From Dyadobacter sp. Leaf189 (GTDB lineage Bacteria > Bacteroidota > Bacteroidia > Cytophagales > Spirosomataceae), in NCBI RefSeq assembly GCF_001424405.1, contig NZ_LMPS01000004.1, forward strand, positions 56,297 through 120,296: a DNA stretch of 64,000 nucleotides, in the 5' to 3' direction. Positions 1-7,593 of this stretch are shown here, piece after piece; position 1 is the stretch's first letter, and each line of letters begins with the position of its first letter. A model generated the notes under the pieces. It saw nothing but the letters and a program-made list of their open reading frames with translations. It was not told the origin of the DNA and did not search any database. Both the position numbers and the translations under genes were made by a program.

Positions 1-359
1 AAGTGAGCGCTTTGCCCATCGAAGCTCAGGTAGCGCCCGTGTTCGGAATTGTGGTAACGGACGTGAATGCAGACCGCAACCCCGACGTGATCCTTACCGG
101 CAACTTTTTCCCGAATGAAGTAAATATGGGGCGGCAGGATGCTTCCACCGGACTGCTCCTGCTCGGAAACGGCAAAGGCAGATTTTTACCACAAAATCCT
201 GCAAAAAGTGGCTTGATGCTCAAAGGCGACGCACGTTCTAGCGCATTGCTGCGCGGCGCAAAAAATCAGCAATACCTCGTGACTGCGGTGCATTCAAAAG
301 GTATTGCCGTAAACCGGATCAAAACGCAAAACACAGATCAGGCACTATCCCGCAAGTAA
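1..359 (+). CDS. FG-GAP/VCBS-repeat protein, C-terminal end (partial)
   Basis: This is the 3' end of a gene that begins before the window; the frame is open from base 3 to the TAA at 357-359. The visible part has the pattern V-x-D-V-N-A-D-x-N-P-D-V-I-L-T-G-N, which is the calcium-binding loop and following strand of an FG-GAP/VCBS beta-propeller blade. A second weaker blade follows (LLLLGNGKGRF). Such proteins in Bacteroidota are usually exported and often sit beside SusC/SusD genes, but no neighbour on the left can be seen. The in-frame GTG at base 3 is not taken as a real start because it would begin inside a propeller. Function beyond the fold is unknown. Confidence 0.7.
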   Translation, partial: VSALPIEAQVAPVFGIVVTDVNADRNPDVILTGNFFPNEVNMGRQDASTGLLLLGNGKGRFLPQNPAKSGLMLKGDARSSALLRGAKNQQYLVTAVHSKGIAVNRIKTQNTDQALSRK

Positions 360-389
360 TTACAAGATTAAAAAAGCAAGTTCAACGAT

Positions 390-956
390 TTACCGGTTAG
401 CGTAACGCAGCGCCACCACTCCTGAATTTAGCGTTTTGGAATCCAGCAATTTCAGCTTGCTCATTTGTGTATTTCCATCGAAAAGGCTGTTTCCTTGTCC
501 CAATATGATAGGGTGAACAGTGAATTGGTACTCGTCGATCAGGCCAAGATTCATCAGGCTTTTAGCCAGCCCGGGGCTGCCGAAAATCACCAGGTCTTTG
601 CCGGGCTGCTGTTTCAATTTGTTTATTTCTTCCACTACATTGTCCCTGATCAGCGTGGTATTGTTCCAATCTGCGCTTTCCAAAGTTGTTGAGAACACAA
701 TCTTCGGGATTTCCTGCACCCATTTTGCGTGTGCCAGCGAGTGTGCGTCCGCATTCGGATCATTCAGAACGGTGGGCCAGTACCCTTCCATTAAGTGGTA
801 AGTGTTTTTTCCATACACAGGCGCGCCCACTGTTTGCACCAACTCATCGGCGAATTGCCGCAGTTCTTCATTGTATGTTAAGAAGCCCAGGCCCCCCTGT
901 TGATCCCCCGCAAAACCATCGAGCGACATATGCGCAAATAATACCAGCTTTCTCAT
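390..956 (-). CDS. Dihydrofolate reductase/RibD C-terminal family protein
   Basis: A cytosolic protein of 188 residues with the RibD C-terminal (dihydrofolate-reductase-like) fold. It opens with MRKLVLFAHMSLDGF, the typical first strand and loop of this family, has YGKNTYHLMEGYWP in the position of the substrate/NADPH loop, and contains VIFGSPGLAKSLM followed by DEYQFTVHPIILGQG, the family's last conserved block. The open frame runs 14 codons further upstream, but the ATG at 956 is chosen because the first beta strand starts there. These stand-alone proteins are predicted NAD(P)H-dependent reductases with unknown substrates. It is convergent with the FG-GAP gene, 30 bp apart. A role in riboflavin synthesis is not supported because no deaminase domain or rib genes are present. 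Confidence 0.85.
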   Translation of the reverse strand: MRKLVLFAHMSLDGFAGDQQGGLGFLTYNEELRQFADELVQTVGAPVYGKNTYHLMEGYWPTVLNDPNADAHSLAHAKWVQEIPKIVFSTTLESADWNNTTLIRDNVVEEINKLKQQPGKDLVIFGSPGLAKSLMNLGLIDEYQFTVHPIILGQGNSLFDGNTQMSKLKLLDSKTLNSGVVALRYANR

Positions 957-1085
957 TTTCAGTATTGTGTTTGTTCCAAAAAGACATCCTTTCCACAAAA
1001 CTATTTATTGCAAAAAGGAATTTAAGTAGGGATTTGGGACAAATGAAGAGGGAAGGGAGGACAGTGGCAATAAATATTCACAGGA

Positions 1086-1117
1086 TTGGAAACAATTCAA
1101 TAATAACGATAACTTTG
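1086..1117 (+). promoter_or_regulatory. Candidate Bacteroidota promoter for the Panacea gene pair
   Basis: TTG at 1086-1088 is followed by 21 nt and TAACTTTG at 1110-1117. This fits the Bacteroidota housekeeping consensus (TTTG, 17-23 nt, TAnnTTTG). It would give a leader of roughly 100 nt before the ATG at 1222. Predicted from sequence only. Confidence 0.45.
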
Positions 1118-1221
1118 TTTCACGGAACAGCACTATGTTTCTGCTAATCAGAACAATATAAAGGCTATTTAGATTTTTTAAGAATATTATTTCAAAGGCA
1201 ACAATACACCGCTAGCACTTT

Positions 1222-1737
1222 ATGAAAATTGACGAGAATCGTATGGAGTTAATCAATATTCTCCTTTACGTGATTTCAAAACTTGGGACTGCCGACTACC
1301 ACAAGATTTTCAAAATCTTGTACTTTGCTGAGCAGGAGCATATCAGGCGTTTTGGACAGAAGTTGCTCAATGACGACTATGTTGCTATGAAGTACGGCCC
1401 CGTACCCTCCAATGCGTACGATATCCTGAAAAGCGTTTCGAATGGAGATTTGAACAACTACTTCTGCCTGGCTGGCGAACACTCTTTTAAAGCTGTTTCC
1501 GAGCCAAATCTCGACTATTTATCAGAGTCAGAGGTCTCTTGCATTAACAATTCAATCGAATCATTCGGCAGTCTCACATTCTCGGAACGAACTGACAAGT
1601 CGCATGACGATGCTTACAATGCTGTCAAGCTTAATCATAAAATGGACATTTTCGAGATAGGCAGAGTTGGCGGTGCCAGTGAGGATACGCTTCATTATCT
1701 GCAGGAAAATCTTGAAACCAAAAGAATGTTTAAATGA
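1222..1737 (+). CDS. Panacea (SocA/DUF4065)-domain protein, probable antitoxin
   Basis: A 171-residue cytosolic protein matching the Panacea domain (formerly DUF4065, also called SocA-like or GepA-like). The hallmark blocks are visible: the helix KILYFAEQEHIRRFG at about residues 31-45 and the loop KYGPVPSNAYDIL at about 57-69. In characterised systems this domain is an antitoxin that neutralises very different toxins encoded next to it. Here its stop overlaps the next start (ATGA, 1734-1737), so the two are translationally coupled, as expected for a toxin-antitoxin pair. Antitoxin first is the usual order. The pair has its own promoter candidate and ends at a strong hairpin. Assigning it as antitoxin is inference from domain and layout; some Panacea proteins are phage-related and not part of toxin pairs. 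Confidence 0.8.
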   Translation: MKIDENRMELINILLYVISKLGTADYHKIFKILYFAEQEHIRRFGQKLLNDDYVAMKYGPVPSNAYDILKSVSNGDLNNYFCLAGEHSFKAVSEPNLDYLSESEVSCINNSIESFGSLTFSERTDKSHDDAYNAVKLNHKMDIFEIGRVGGASEDTLHYLQENLETKRMFK

Positions 1738-2183
1738 GCTTAGGGGATCACTTTCCTGAAAGCTTTCGAGAAGAGTTCGTTGAACGAAATATTGAGGTTG
1801 GATGTGTGATCAGGCTGTTCGTGAACTGGACTATTCCTCCCAAGGAAAAAAGATTTGTTATTGTTGCTATTGGCGAAGATTACGTAAGCCTGGCAATGGT
1901 GTTGATCAATACCAGGGTCAATGAACATGTGAATTTCTCAGACGAATTGAGAAGCCTTCATATACCCGTTGATAGCGCGGGCCGCGAATACTTGCACCAC
2001 AACTCGTACATAGATTGCACAGATTTGCATGAAGAAAGCATGAGCCATATCAGAACAGTCTTGCAATCAGATTCCAGTAATTATCTCGGAAAAATGAATG
2101 AAGAGGATCTGGCAAAAGTCCACAGGTTAATCATGGTCTCCAAGACCATTAAACCATATAAAAAGAAGAAGTTCGGGTTCTGA
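1734..2183 (+). CDS. Putative toxin partner of the Panacea protein (unknown fold)
   Basis: A 149-residue protein starting in the ATGA overlap with the Panacea gene. I do not recognise a named family. The N-terminal half is rich in beta-strand patterns (VGCVIRLFVNW, KRFVIVAIGEDYVSLAMVLINTRV), then a segment NSYIDCTDLHEESMSHIRTVL and a lysine-rich end. A short beta barrel followed by an S-x-I-D-C-x-D-L segment recalls MazF/PemK-like or other SH3-barrel toxins that coat or cut RNA, but this is only a resemblance of pattern. There is no signal peptide or membrane segment, so a membrane-active toxin is unlikely. Its role as the toxin rests on coupling to the antitoxin candidate. Confidence 0.6.
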   Translation: MSLGDHFPESFREEFVERNIEVGCVIRLFVNWTIPPKEKRFVIVAIGEDYVSLAMVLINTRVNEHVNFSDELRSLHIPVDSAGREYLHHNSYIDCTDLHEESMSHIRTVLQSDSSNYLGKMNEEDLAKVHRLIMVSKTIKPYKKKKFGF

Positions 2184-2228
2184 TCAATCAGTTGTGGCCG
2201 TCATGCTTACTAACCCGCTGGTCGTTTC

Positions 2229-2279
2229 AGCAGATATGCTGCATTCGCTCACAAATGGAGCAAATGCAGCATATCTGCT
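2229..2279. terminator. Long hairpin between convergent genes
   Basis: Perfect 17-bp inverted repeat: arms 2229-2245 and 2263-2279, with an inner GCTC/GAGC stem (2247-2250 with 2258-2261). It lies between the end of the Panacea pair and the end of the carboxylesterase gene, so it can act as a bidirectional terminator or 3'-end stabiliser. No long T run follows either arm. Confidence 0.6.
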
Positions 2280-2288
2280 AAGTATAGC

Positions 2289-3929
2289 CTACTGATTCTT
2301 CGCGGCCATTTGTTCCAGCAGCACGTAGCGGCCTCTGTGCTTTTCTGTTTCCAGACGGCTGTCTACATCCAGGTACATGTACTTCGCGTTTTCGCCAGCT
2401 TTTACAGGCAGCCACTCCGGCAGCCCTTTTCCGTTTGGATTTGCAGTTTTAATGAAATTGGCGAAGTATTCCTGCATGGTTGCAGATACTTTGTGGTCTT
2501 CCGGCGTCCAGGCGTATACTTTGTTGTACGACAAATTACCCATTGCATACTCGATTTCCGCTGAATGCACCGCGCCTTTGGGCAGGGCAGCTTTTGCAGC
2601 AGGTTCTGTGCTCTTGGAAACACCGCCAGCCAGGTTTGCAGTTACATTCCCCGCTTCGGCGCTCATCGCAGGCCGGGCGCGACCGTACAAATACCGGTAA
2701 ACAGGCTTTCCGCCGCCGGTTTTACTTTGCAGATCAATCCATTTCCAGGTACCATAACCAATAAAACGATCACCCGCGAGGTCAGTCGCCACTTGTTCCA
2801 CTTCTGCATCCGAAGAGGCCGCATATTCTTTCAGAACCTGATCGGCCTGCTCTCCGTAAAGTTTTTGAACGGCTTTCTTATAGTTTTCCAGCGTCGGCGC
2901 TTCTTTGCCCAAAATCATACGATAGTTCATTTCCTCTGAGTTCCAACCCGCCAGCAACGGTATCTGCGACTGCTTTCCTTCCTGGAACGTTTTCAATGGC
3001 GGCTCAGGGAAGAAATAGCCGTCTACCGCAGATGAAAAGCGAGGTACATTTGGTCCGGCTGTTGCTTTCAGCAATTCTTCTGCCGGGATCGCGCGCATTT
3101 CTGCCAGCGATTGTTTGCCTACCTGTTCGTTGAATTTGGCACCCGCCTGCTCAGCCTGCGCAAGTGGTACCGGCGGCAATGTACCCAACACAGATCCGCT
3201 CTCGCCGATCGCAGCTGAGAACAGATTTTTGGAAAGCGGCGACGCCATTAACGCACTTACCGAAAGCGAACCGGCAGATTCTCCTGCAATTGTCACCTTA
3301 TTAGGATCGCCTCCGAAAGCAGCGATATTCTTCTTTACCCAGGCTAATGCGGCAGCCTGGTCCAGGTATCCGTAGTTACCCGAAGCTTTGTTCGGGGATT
3401 CTTTGGTCAGATCTTGCGAAGCGTAGAAGCCGAATATGCCGAGCCGATAGTTTACGGTCAGACTCACAATGCCCTTTTTCGCCATACTTTCACCGTCATA
3501 ACGCCCTTCGGAACCGTCACCCGCGACGAAGCCGCCGCCGTAGAAGTACACCAGAACGGGAAGTTTCTCATTGGCAGATTTCGCCGGTGTCCATACATTC
3601 AGGTACAAACAGTCTTCGCTCATCCCGTCCGAGCGAAAGCCCATATCTCCGAACACCGCATTCTGCATGGCGCGCGGCCCGAACTTAACCCTTTTGCGAA
3701 CACCCTGCCAGTTTTTTACCGGTTGCGGCTCGCGCCAGCGGAACTCACCCACAGGTGGTGCCGCAAATGGAATTCCTTTAAATGCCCGCACGCCCGACGT
3801 TTCCATCACGCCTTCTACCGTCCCGTTCGCGGTTTTTGCCTGCGGAGCAGCTGTTGCACTTTTAGACTGGCCCACAGCAACGTGCATCATTTGCGCAGCC
3901 AGCAGCATGGTAATAAAAATTGTTTTCAT
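2289..3929 (-). CDS. Secreted type-B carboxylesterase
   Basis: A 546-residue alpha/beta-hydrolase of the type-B carboxylesterase/lipase family (PF00135). A signal peptide is clear (MKTIFITMLLAAQMMHVAVGQ). Family marks include GVRAFKGIPFAAPPVGEFRWREP near the N-terminus, EDCLYLNVWTP, the oxyanion-hole stretch VYFYGGGFVAGDG, and the nucleophile elbow GESAGS with Ser at about residue 218. The length fits the family. The enzyme would hydrolyse carboxylic esters in the periplasm or outside; the natural substrate cannot be told from sequence, and removal of acyl groups from plant polysaccharides is one possibility. It is a single gene with a hairpin after its end. The ATG at 3929 is directly followed by the signal peptide, which fixes the start. 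Confidence 0.9.
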   Translation of the reverse strand: MKTIFITMLLAAQMMHVAVGQSKSATAAPQAKTANGTVEGVMETSGVRAFKGIPFAAPPVGEFRWREPQPVKNWQGVRKRVKFGPRAMQNAVFGDMGFRSDGMSEDCLYLNVWTPAKSANEKLPVLVYFYGGGFVAGDGSEGRYDGESMAKKGIVSLTVNYRLGIFGFYASQDLTKESPNKASGNYGYLDQAAALAWVKKNIAAFGGDPNKVTIAGESAGSLSVSALMASPLSKNLFSAAIGESGSVLGTLPPVPLAQAEQAGAKFNEQVGKQSLAEMRAIPAEELLKATAGPNVPRFSSAVDGYFFPEPPLKTFQEGKQSQIPLLAGWNSEEMNYRMILGKEAPTLENYKKAVQKLYGEQADQVLKEYAASSDAEVEQVATDLAGDRFIGYGTWKWIDLQSKTGGGKPVYRYLYGRARPAMSAEAGNVTANLAGGVSKSTEPAAKAALPKGAVHSAEIEYAMGNLSYNKVYAWTPEDHKVSATMQEYFANFIKTANPNGKGLPEWLPVKAGENAKYMYLDVDSRLETEKHRGRYVLLEQMAAKNQ

Positions 3930-4064
3930 TTGAAAAAAGTAGAGTTAAAGCAAAATCCGGTCAGCAAGACAGGAACGCAAGGATATTGTCTTACTATTAG
4001 ATAATAATAAGAATAATTTTCAAGATATCGCGAAGCGGAATGTAAAATTGAATGGGCTGCCCAC

Positions 4065-4102
4065 AAAAAAGCTGGCAGCCACTACCGTGACTGCCAGCTT
4101 TT
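4065..4102 (-). terminator. Rho-independent terminator of the DUF4142 gene
   Basis: A 12-bp perfect stem (arms 4067-4078 and 4091-4102, core GCTGGCAG/CTGCCAGC) with a 12-nt loop. Read on the minus strand it is followed at once by a run of six T (4070-4065). It lies 15 bp after the stop codon of the DUF4142 gene. Confidence 0.85.
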
Positions 4103-4116
4103 CATATCAGCACAGA

Positions 4117-4701
4117 TTATTTCGTCTTATCCATACTCTTTACGTGCTCAGCATGTGCTTTAATTACCGGCAAAGTTTTGTCGATAAAAGCTTTCAGCTC
4201 TGCATCTTTCACTTCTTTCTGTGCATCTTCAAAAAGCTTCACAGTTTTATCGTGGTCTTTTTTCATCTGAGCAATATAAGCTTTGTCAAAATCACTTCCG
4301 CTTTTAGCGCCAAGGTCAGAAGCTGCTTTTTGCTTCTCTTCGTTCGGTGCAGCAGGTAGCGTGATGTTTTTGCTCATAGCCAACGTTTTCAGCTCATCAT
4401 TTGCTTTTGTATGGTCTGTTACCATTTGTTTTGCAAATTCTTTCACCTTTGGGTCGGTTGCTTTTTCCTCAGCGATTTTGCTTAATGCTACTTCCGCCAT
4501 TCCGCCGTTTGCAGCTTCTACCGCGAACTCGGCATCGTCCTCTGCCACAGCTGATGCTGAATCAGTTGTAGCGCTGTCTGCTACTGCTTCGTTTGTGCTG
4601 TCGGCGAAGTCAGTTGTGTCTGTTGTTTCGGTTGATTTGGACCCGCAGCCCCATAGCATTGCTACGGTTGCGAGTGACATGATTGCTGATGCGATTTTCA
4701 T
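4117..4701 (-). CDS. DUF4142 lipoprotein
   Basis: A 194-residue lipoprotein: the signal segment ends in a lipobox with Cys at residue 19 (AMLWGC). After a low-complexity linker rich in T, D, S and A (about residues 20-60), the rest is a DUF4142 domain, a four-helix ferritin-like bundle with the typical phrases FAKQMVTDHTKANDEL, GSDFDKAYIAQMKKDHDKTVKLFEDA and FIDKTLPVIKAHAEHVK. The conserved His and Asp residues could bind metal, but no function is proven for the family. It would be anchored in the outer or inner membrane facing the periplasm. It is a single-gene unit with a promoter candidate upstream and a textbook terminator downstream; genes of this type often belong to the general stress set, which is inference here. 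Confidence 0.88.
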   Translation of the reverse strand: MKIASAIMSLATVAMLWGCGSKSTETTDTTDFADSTNEAVADSATTDSASAVAEDDAEFAVEAANGGMAEVALSKIAEEKATDPKVKEFAKQMVTDHTKANDELKTLAMSKNITLPAAPNEEKQKAASDLGAKSGSDFDKAYIAQMKKDHDKTVKLFEDAQKEVKDAELKAFIDKTLPVIKAHAEHVKSMDKTK

Positions 4702-4725
4702 TTTAATGGTTTTTTATGTGGTGAT

Positions 4726-4754
4726 CAAACTTACCGTGCCAACCAAATTGGCAC
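4726..4754 (-). promoter_or_regulatory. Candidate -7 box with upstream dyad
   Basis: Read on the minus strand, TAAGTTTG (4733-4726) fits the Bacteroidota -7 box and lies about 25 bp before the ATG at 4701. Just upstream is a 7-bp dyad, GTGCCAA-5-TTGGCAC (4736-4754), in the spacer where a repressor could bind. No good TTG at the -33 position was found. Prediction only. Confidence 0.35.
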
Positions 4755-4839
4755 AGCCTGCACATATCCATCAAAAAGCGTACCTGCAAAGCAAACGTAA
4801 CTGGTATAACTCCCTCATAAAGCTGAATGCAGATCAAAA

Positions 4840-7257
4840 TTATTCCGTCTTCAATGCTTCCACCGGATTGGACCTGGCCGCTCTGATGGTTTGAAATGCG
4901 ACAGTCAGTACGCCGGTGAGCAATGCGAGAACAGCTGCCAGCATGAAAATAGACCAATGGATACTGACCCGGTTTGCAAAGTCCTGCAACCACTGCTCCA
5001 TTCCGTACCAGGCAAACGGCGAAGCAATTAACGCGGCCACCATGATCAATACAATGAATTCCCTGGAAAGCAGCAAGGCGATCCCTGAAACCGACGCGCC
5101 CAAAACTTTTCTGATACCGATCTCTTTGGTGCGTTGCTTGACCATCAATGCGGCCAGACTGAATAAGCCCAATGTCGAAATTCCTATCGCGAGCAATGCG
5201 AAAGAGCTGAAAATGGAAGCCAGGCGGTTTTCAGATTCGTACAACTTTTGAAGATTATCATCAGCAAATGAATACGCAAATGTGTAATCAGGAAAAAACT
5301 GTTTCCACACCTTTTCCAAATAAGCAATGCTTTCCGGGATATTCTGATTGTTGACACGAACATAAGTTGTGGTACTGATCCAGTTTTGCATCGGTTTGAA
5401 GACAAGCAGCGGGCTTGCCTCTTTCAATGTAGTCACCTGAAAATCCCTGACAACTCCGATCACCGTGCCTTGCAACGCGCCCAGCCTGATCACTTCGTTG
5501 CTCGTATTTTTCAACTTCAGTGCTTTCGCAAGACTTTGGGTGATAATAATCGGTCTCTGATACAGGTATTTGTCCGCGTCTTTACCATTTGAAGCAGAGT
5601 AAAGGGAATCATAATTCAGGTTATCGCCCGGGAACCTGACCGAATAATCTCTGCCACTCTCCATTTTTATGCCCATTGTTTTCAGGAAATCCGAATCGCC
5701 GTAAACAAACCCGAAGTCGAGTCGGCGCGTGCTGTCTTCCGGGTCCGACATGCTGGATGCATTGCCTATGCGGTTTCCCAGATCCAGGTCGGTAAAGCTG
5801 GCCGAAATAATGTTGGGGTTGTCAAGCAGCTTTGCTTTGAATGCGTCGGGTTTATTGTCGAGGTGAATGGCCGGCAGCAGGATCAGATGATCTTTGTTGA
5901 AACCCAAAGGACGGTTATGGAATAAGTTCAGCTGCTGCCACACGATCATTGTAGCAACAACAAGTGCAATTGAAATGCTGAACTGGAACACGATCAGCAC
6001 TTTGCGCAGACTGAAATTAATACGAAGACCGCCATTCTTATCTTTCAGAATGCCCGCAGGTTGGAGGCGGCTCAGGAACATAGCGGGGTAAGCGCCCGCC
6101 AGCAAACCGGACCCCAATGCGATCATGTGAAAGAGTGAAAGGTTTTGAAAACCAAATAAATCACTCACCGGCAGGTTAACCTGTAGCATTTGATTGAAAG
6201 CAGGCAAAGCAATAATCGAGAGGACAATAGCCAGCGCATTTGCAACAATAAAAAACAGGAACGATTCACCGATAAACTGAAACGCGAGCTGGGCCCGGCC
6301 GCTTCCCAGTGTCTTGCGGATACCCACTTCCTTAACGCGCTGCAAAGCCTGCACGGTTGTCAGGTTCACATAGTTCATGCAGCCGATGAGCAGGATCAGC
6401 AATGCGGCGCAACCGAATATATAGATGTACCGAATGTCACTCAGCCTCATATCGGGCGCATTGAGTTTTCCGGCACGTAAATGAATGTCGGTCAAAGGCA
6501 GTAGTTGAATATGCTCGGTTTTGGTCAATTTGTATTTCGCCAGAACAGGCTGCATTTTGGCTTCCAGCTTGTCCGCATCCGCATTGGATTTCAGAAGTAC
6601 ATACTGTGGTAATGAGCTGTATTGGGTAAAATCGAGCGTTTTCCCGGTAAAGGGCTGTGACCCAAATACGTCGGCTGTAAAATGCGAGTTTGCAGGGATA
6701 TCTCCTACCACAGCTGTAACAGTATAATACGATATGCTGCCATCATATGATTTCCGGCTGATTGTTTTGCCAACTGCATTTGTTCCCGGAAAGAGTTTGG
6801 CAGCGGTTGTCCTGGTAAGTACCATACCCGACTCGTCCTTCAACGCCGTGGCTTTATTGCCTTTGACAAAGGGCAGATCGAAGACCTCAAAAAAAGTGGG
6901 ATTAACGAGTGCGAAGTTCAGTTCAACGGGCTTGTTGTTGACCAGATAAGTTGTCTTGTAAGGAAGCAAAGCAGTGGCTGTTTCCACCTCGAAAAACTCG
7001 GCTTTCAACGTTTTTCCAAGTGCTTCGGGCGTGTTAGCATTCCTGATGATCGGGTCGGTCGCCCGCGATTCCATGACGAGCTGGTATATCCGGTTGTTTT
7101 TGGAAAAATGCCTGTCAAAAGACAGCTCGTAACCGATGTAGGCGATAATCAGCATCACGCTGGACAGACCTACCGCCAGCCCGAAAAGATTAATGAAAGA
7201 ATAAAGATGTCCTTTGCGGAAGTTCCGGTACCCGATAACGAAGTAGTTTCTGATCAT
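4840..7257 (-). CDS. FtsX/MacB-type ABC transporter permease
   Basis: An 805-residue permease of the long two-half type common in Cytophagales. Each half has one N-terminal membrane helix, a periplasmic MacB-like domain and three further helices. The first half starts with NYFVIGYRNFRKGHLYSFINLFGLAVGLSS; the FtsX signature appears as LTTVQALQRVKEVGIRKTLGSGRAQL in the middle and MVKQRTKEIGIRKVLGASVSGIALLLSREF near the end. It closes with the usual NPVEALKTE. Such proteins work with a separate ATPase to power export or signalling by mechanotransmission; no ATPase gene is adjacent. In related genomes these genes occur in many orphan copies, often tied to antimicrobial peptide defence, but no substrate can be named. 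It lies 138 bp upstream of the DUF4142 gene and reads the same way. Confidence 0.9.
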   Translation of the reverse strand: MIRNYFVIGYRNFRKGHLYSFINLFGLAVGLSSVMLIIAYIGYELSFDRHFSKNNRIYQLVMESRATDPIIRNANTPEALGKTLKAEFFEVETATALLPYKTTYLVNNKPVELNFALVNPTFFEVFDLPFVKGNKATALKDESGMVLTRTTAAKLFPGTNAVGKTISRKSYDGSISYYTVTAVVGDIPANSHFTADVFGSQPFTGKTLDFTQYSSLPQYVLLKSNADADKLEAKMQPVLAKYKLTKTEHIQLLPLTDIHLRAGKLNAPDMRLSDIRYIYIFGCAALLILLIGCMNYVNLTTVQALQRVKEVGIRKTLGSGRAQLAFQFIGESFLFFIVANALAIVLSIIALPAFNQMLQVNLPVSDLFGFQNLSLFHMIALGSGLLAGAYPAMFLSRLQPAGILKDKNGGLRINFSLRKVLIVFQFSISIALVVATMIVWQQLNLFHNRPLGFNKDHLILLPAIHLDNKPDAFKAKLLDNPNIISASFTDLDLGNRIGNASSMSDPEDSTRRLDFGFVYGDSDFLKTMGIKMESGRDYSVRFPGDNLNYDSLYSASNGKDADKYLYQRPIIITQSLAKALKLKNTSNEVIRLGALQGTVIGVVRDFQVTTLKEASPLLVFKPMQNWISTTTYVRVNNQNIPESIAYLEKVWKQFFPDYTFAYSFADDNLQKLYESENRLASIFSSFALLAIGISTLGLFSLAALMVKQRTKEIGIRKVLGASVSGIALLLSREFIVLIMVAALIASPFAWYGMEQWLQDFANRVSIHWSIFMLAAVLALLTGVLTVAFQTIRAARSNPVEALKTE

Positions 7258-7593
7258 GGCTGGTATAGTTTGTTAGTCCATAAAGCACTGGTGCATAATC
7301 ACCTACTGACCTGTTGTTCCAACGAGATCTGATTGCGGCGGGTCAATGATTTGAGTTCGCAATGGTGCTGCCTGGGCAGTTGCAATTTGCCGGAAAACCT
7401 TGGTCAGGACAGCCTTGCTATTTATGTCACGGGTTATTTTTTGACTTCGCCGTCATTAGAAAAAATGAATTTGACACCTTTGCCTTTTGTAGTCACTGCC
7501 GCGCGACGCAGGTAAAAGCGACCATCCGCCCGGGAGTGAAATGGAGCAGTAATTTGTCCGCGCAGGTGCTGACCGAATTAAACTTGCAGCAAC
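7258..7593. other. Intergenic stretch between divergent genes
   Basis: This 336-bp stretch separates the divergent permease and asparagine-synthetase-like genes and should carry both promoters. Short open frames cross it (for example 7333-7515), but they show no family pattern and I treat them as chance. No convincing TAnnTTTG box or hairpin was seen. Confidence 0.5.
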
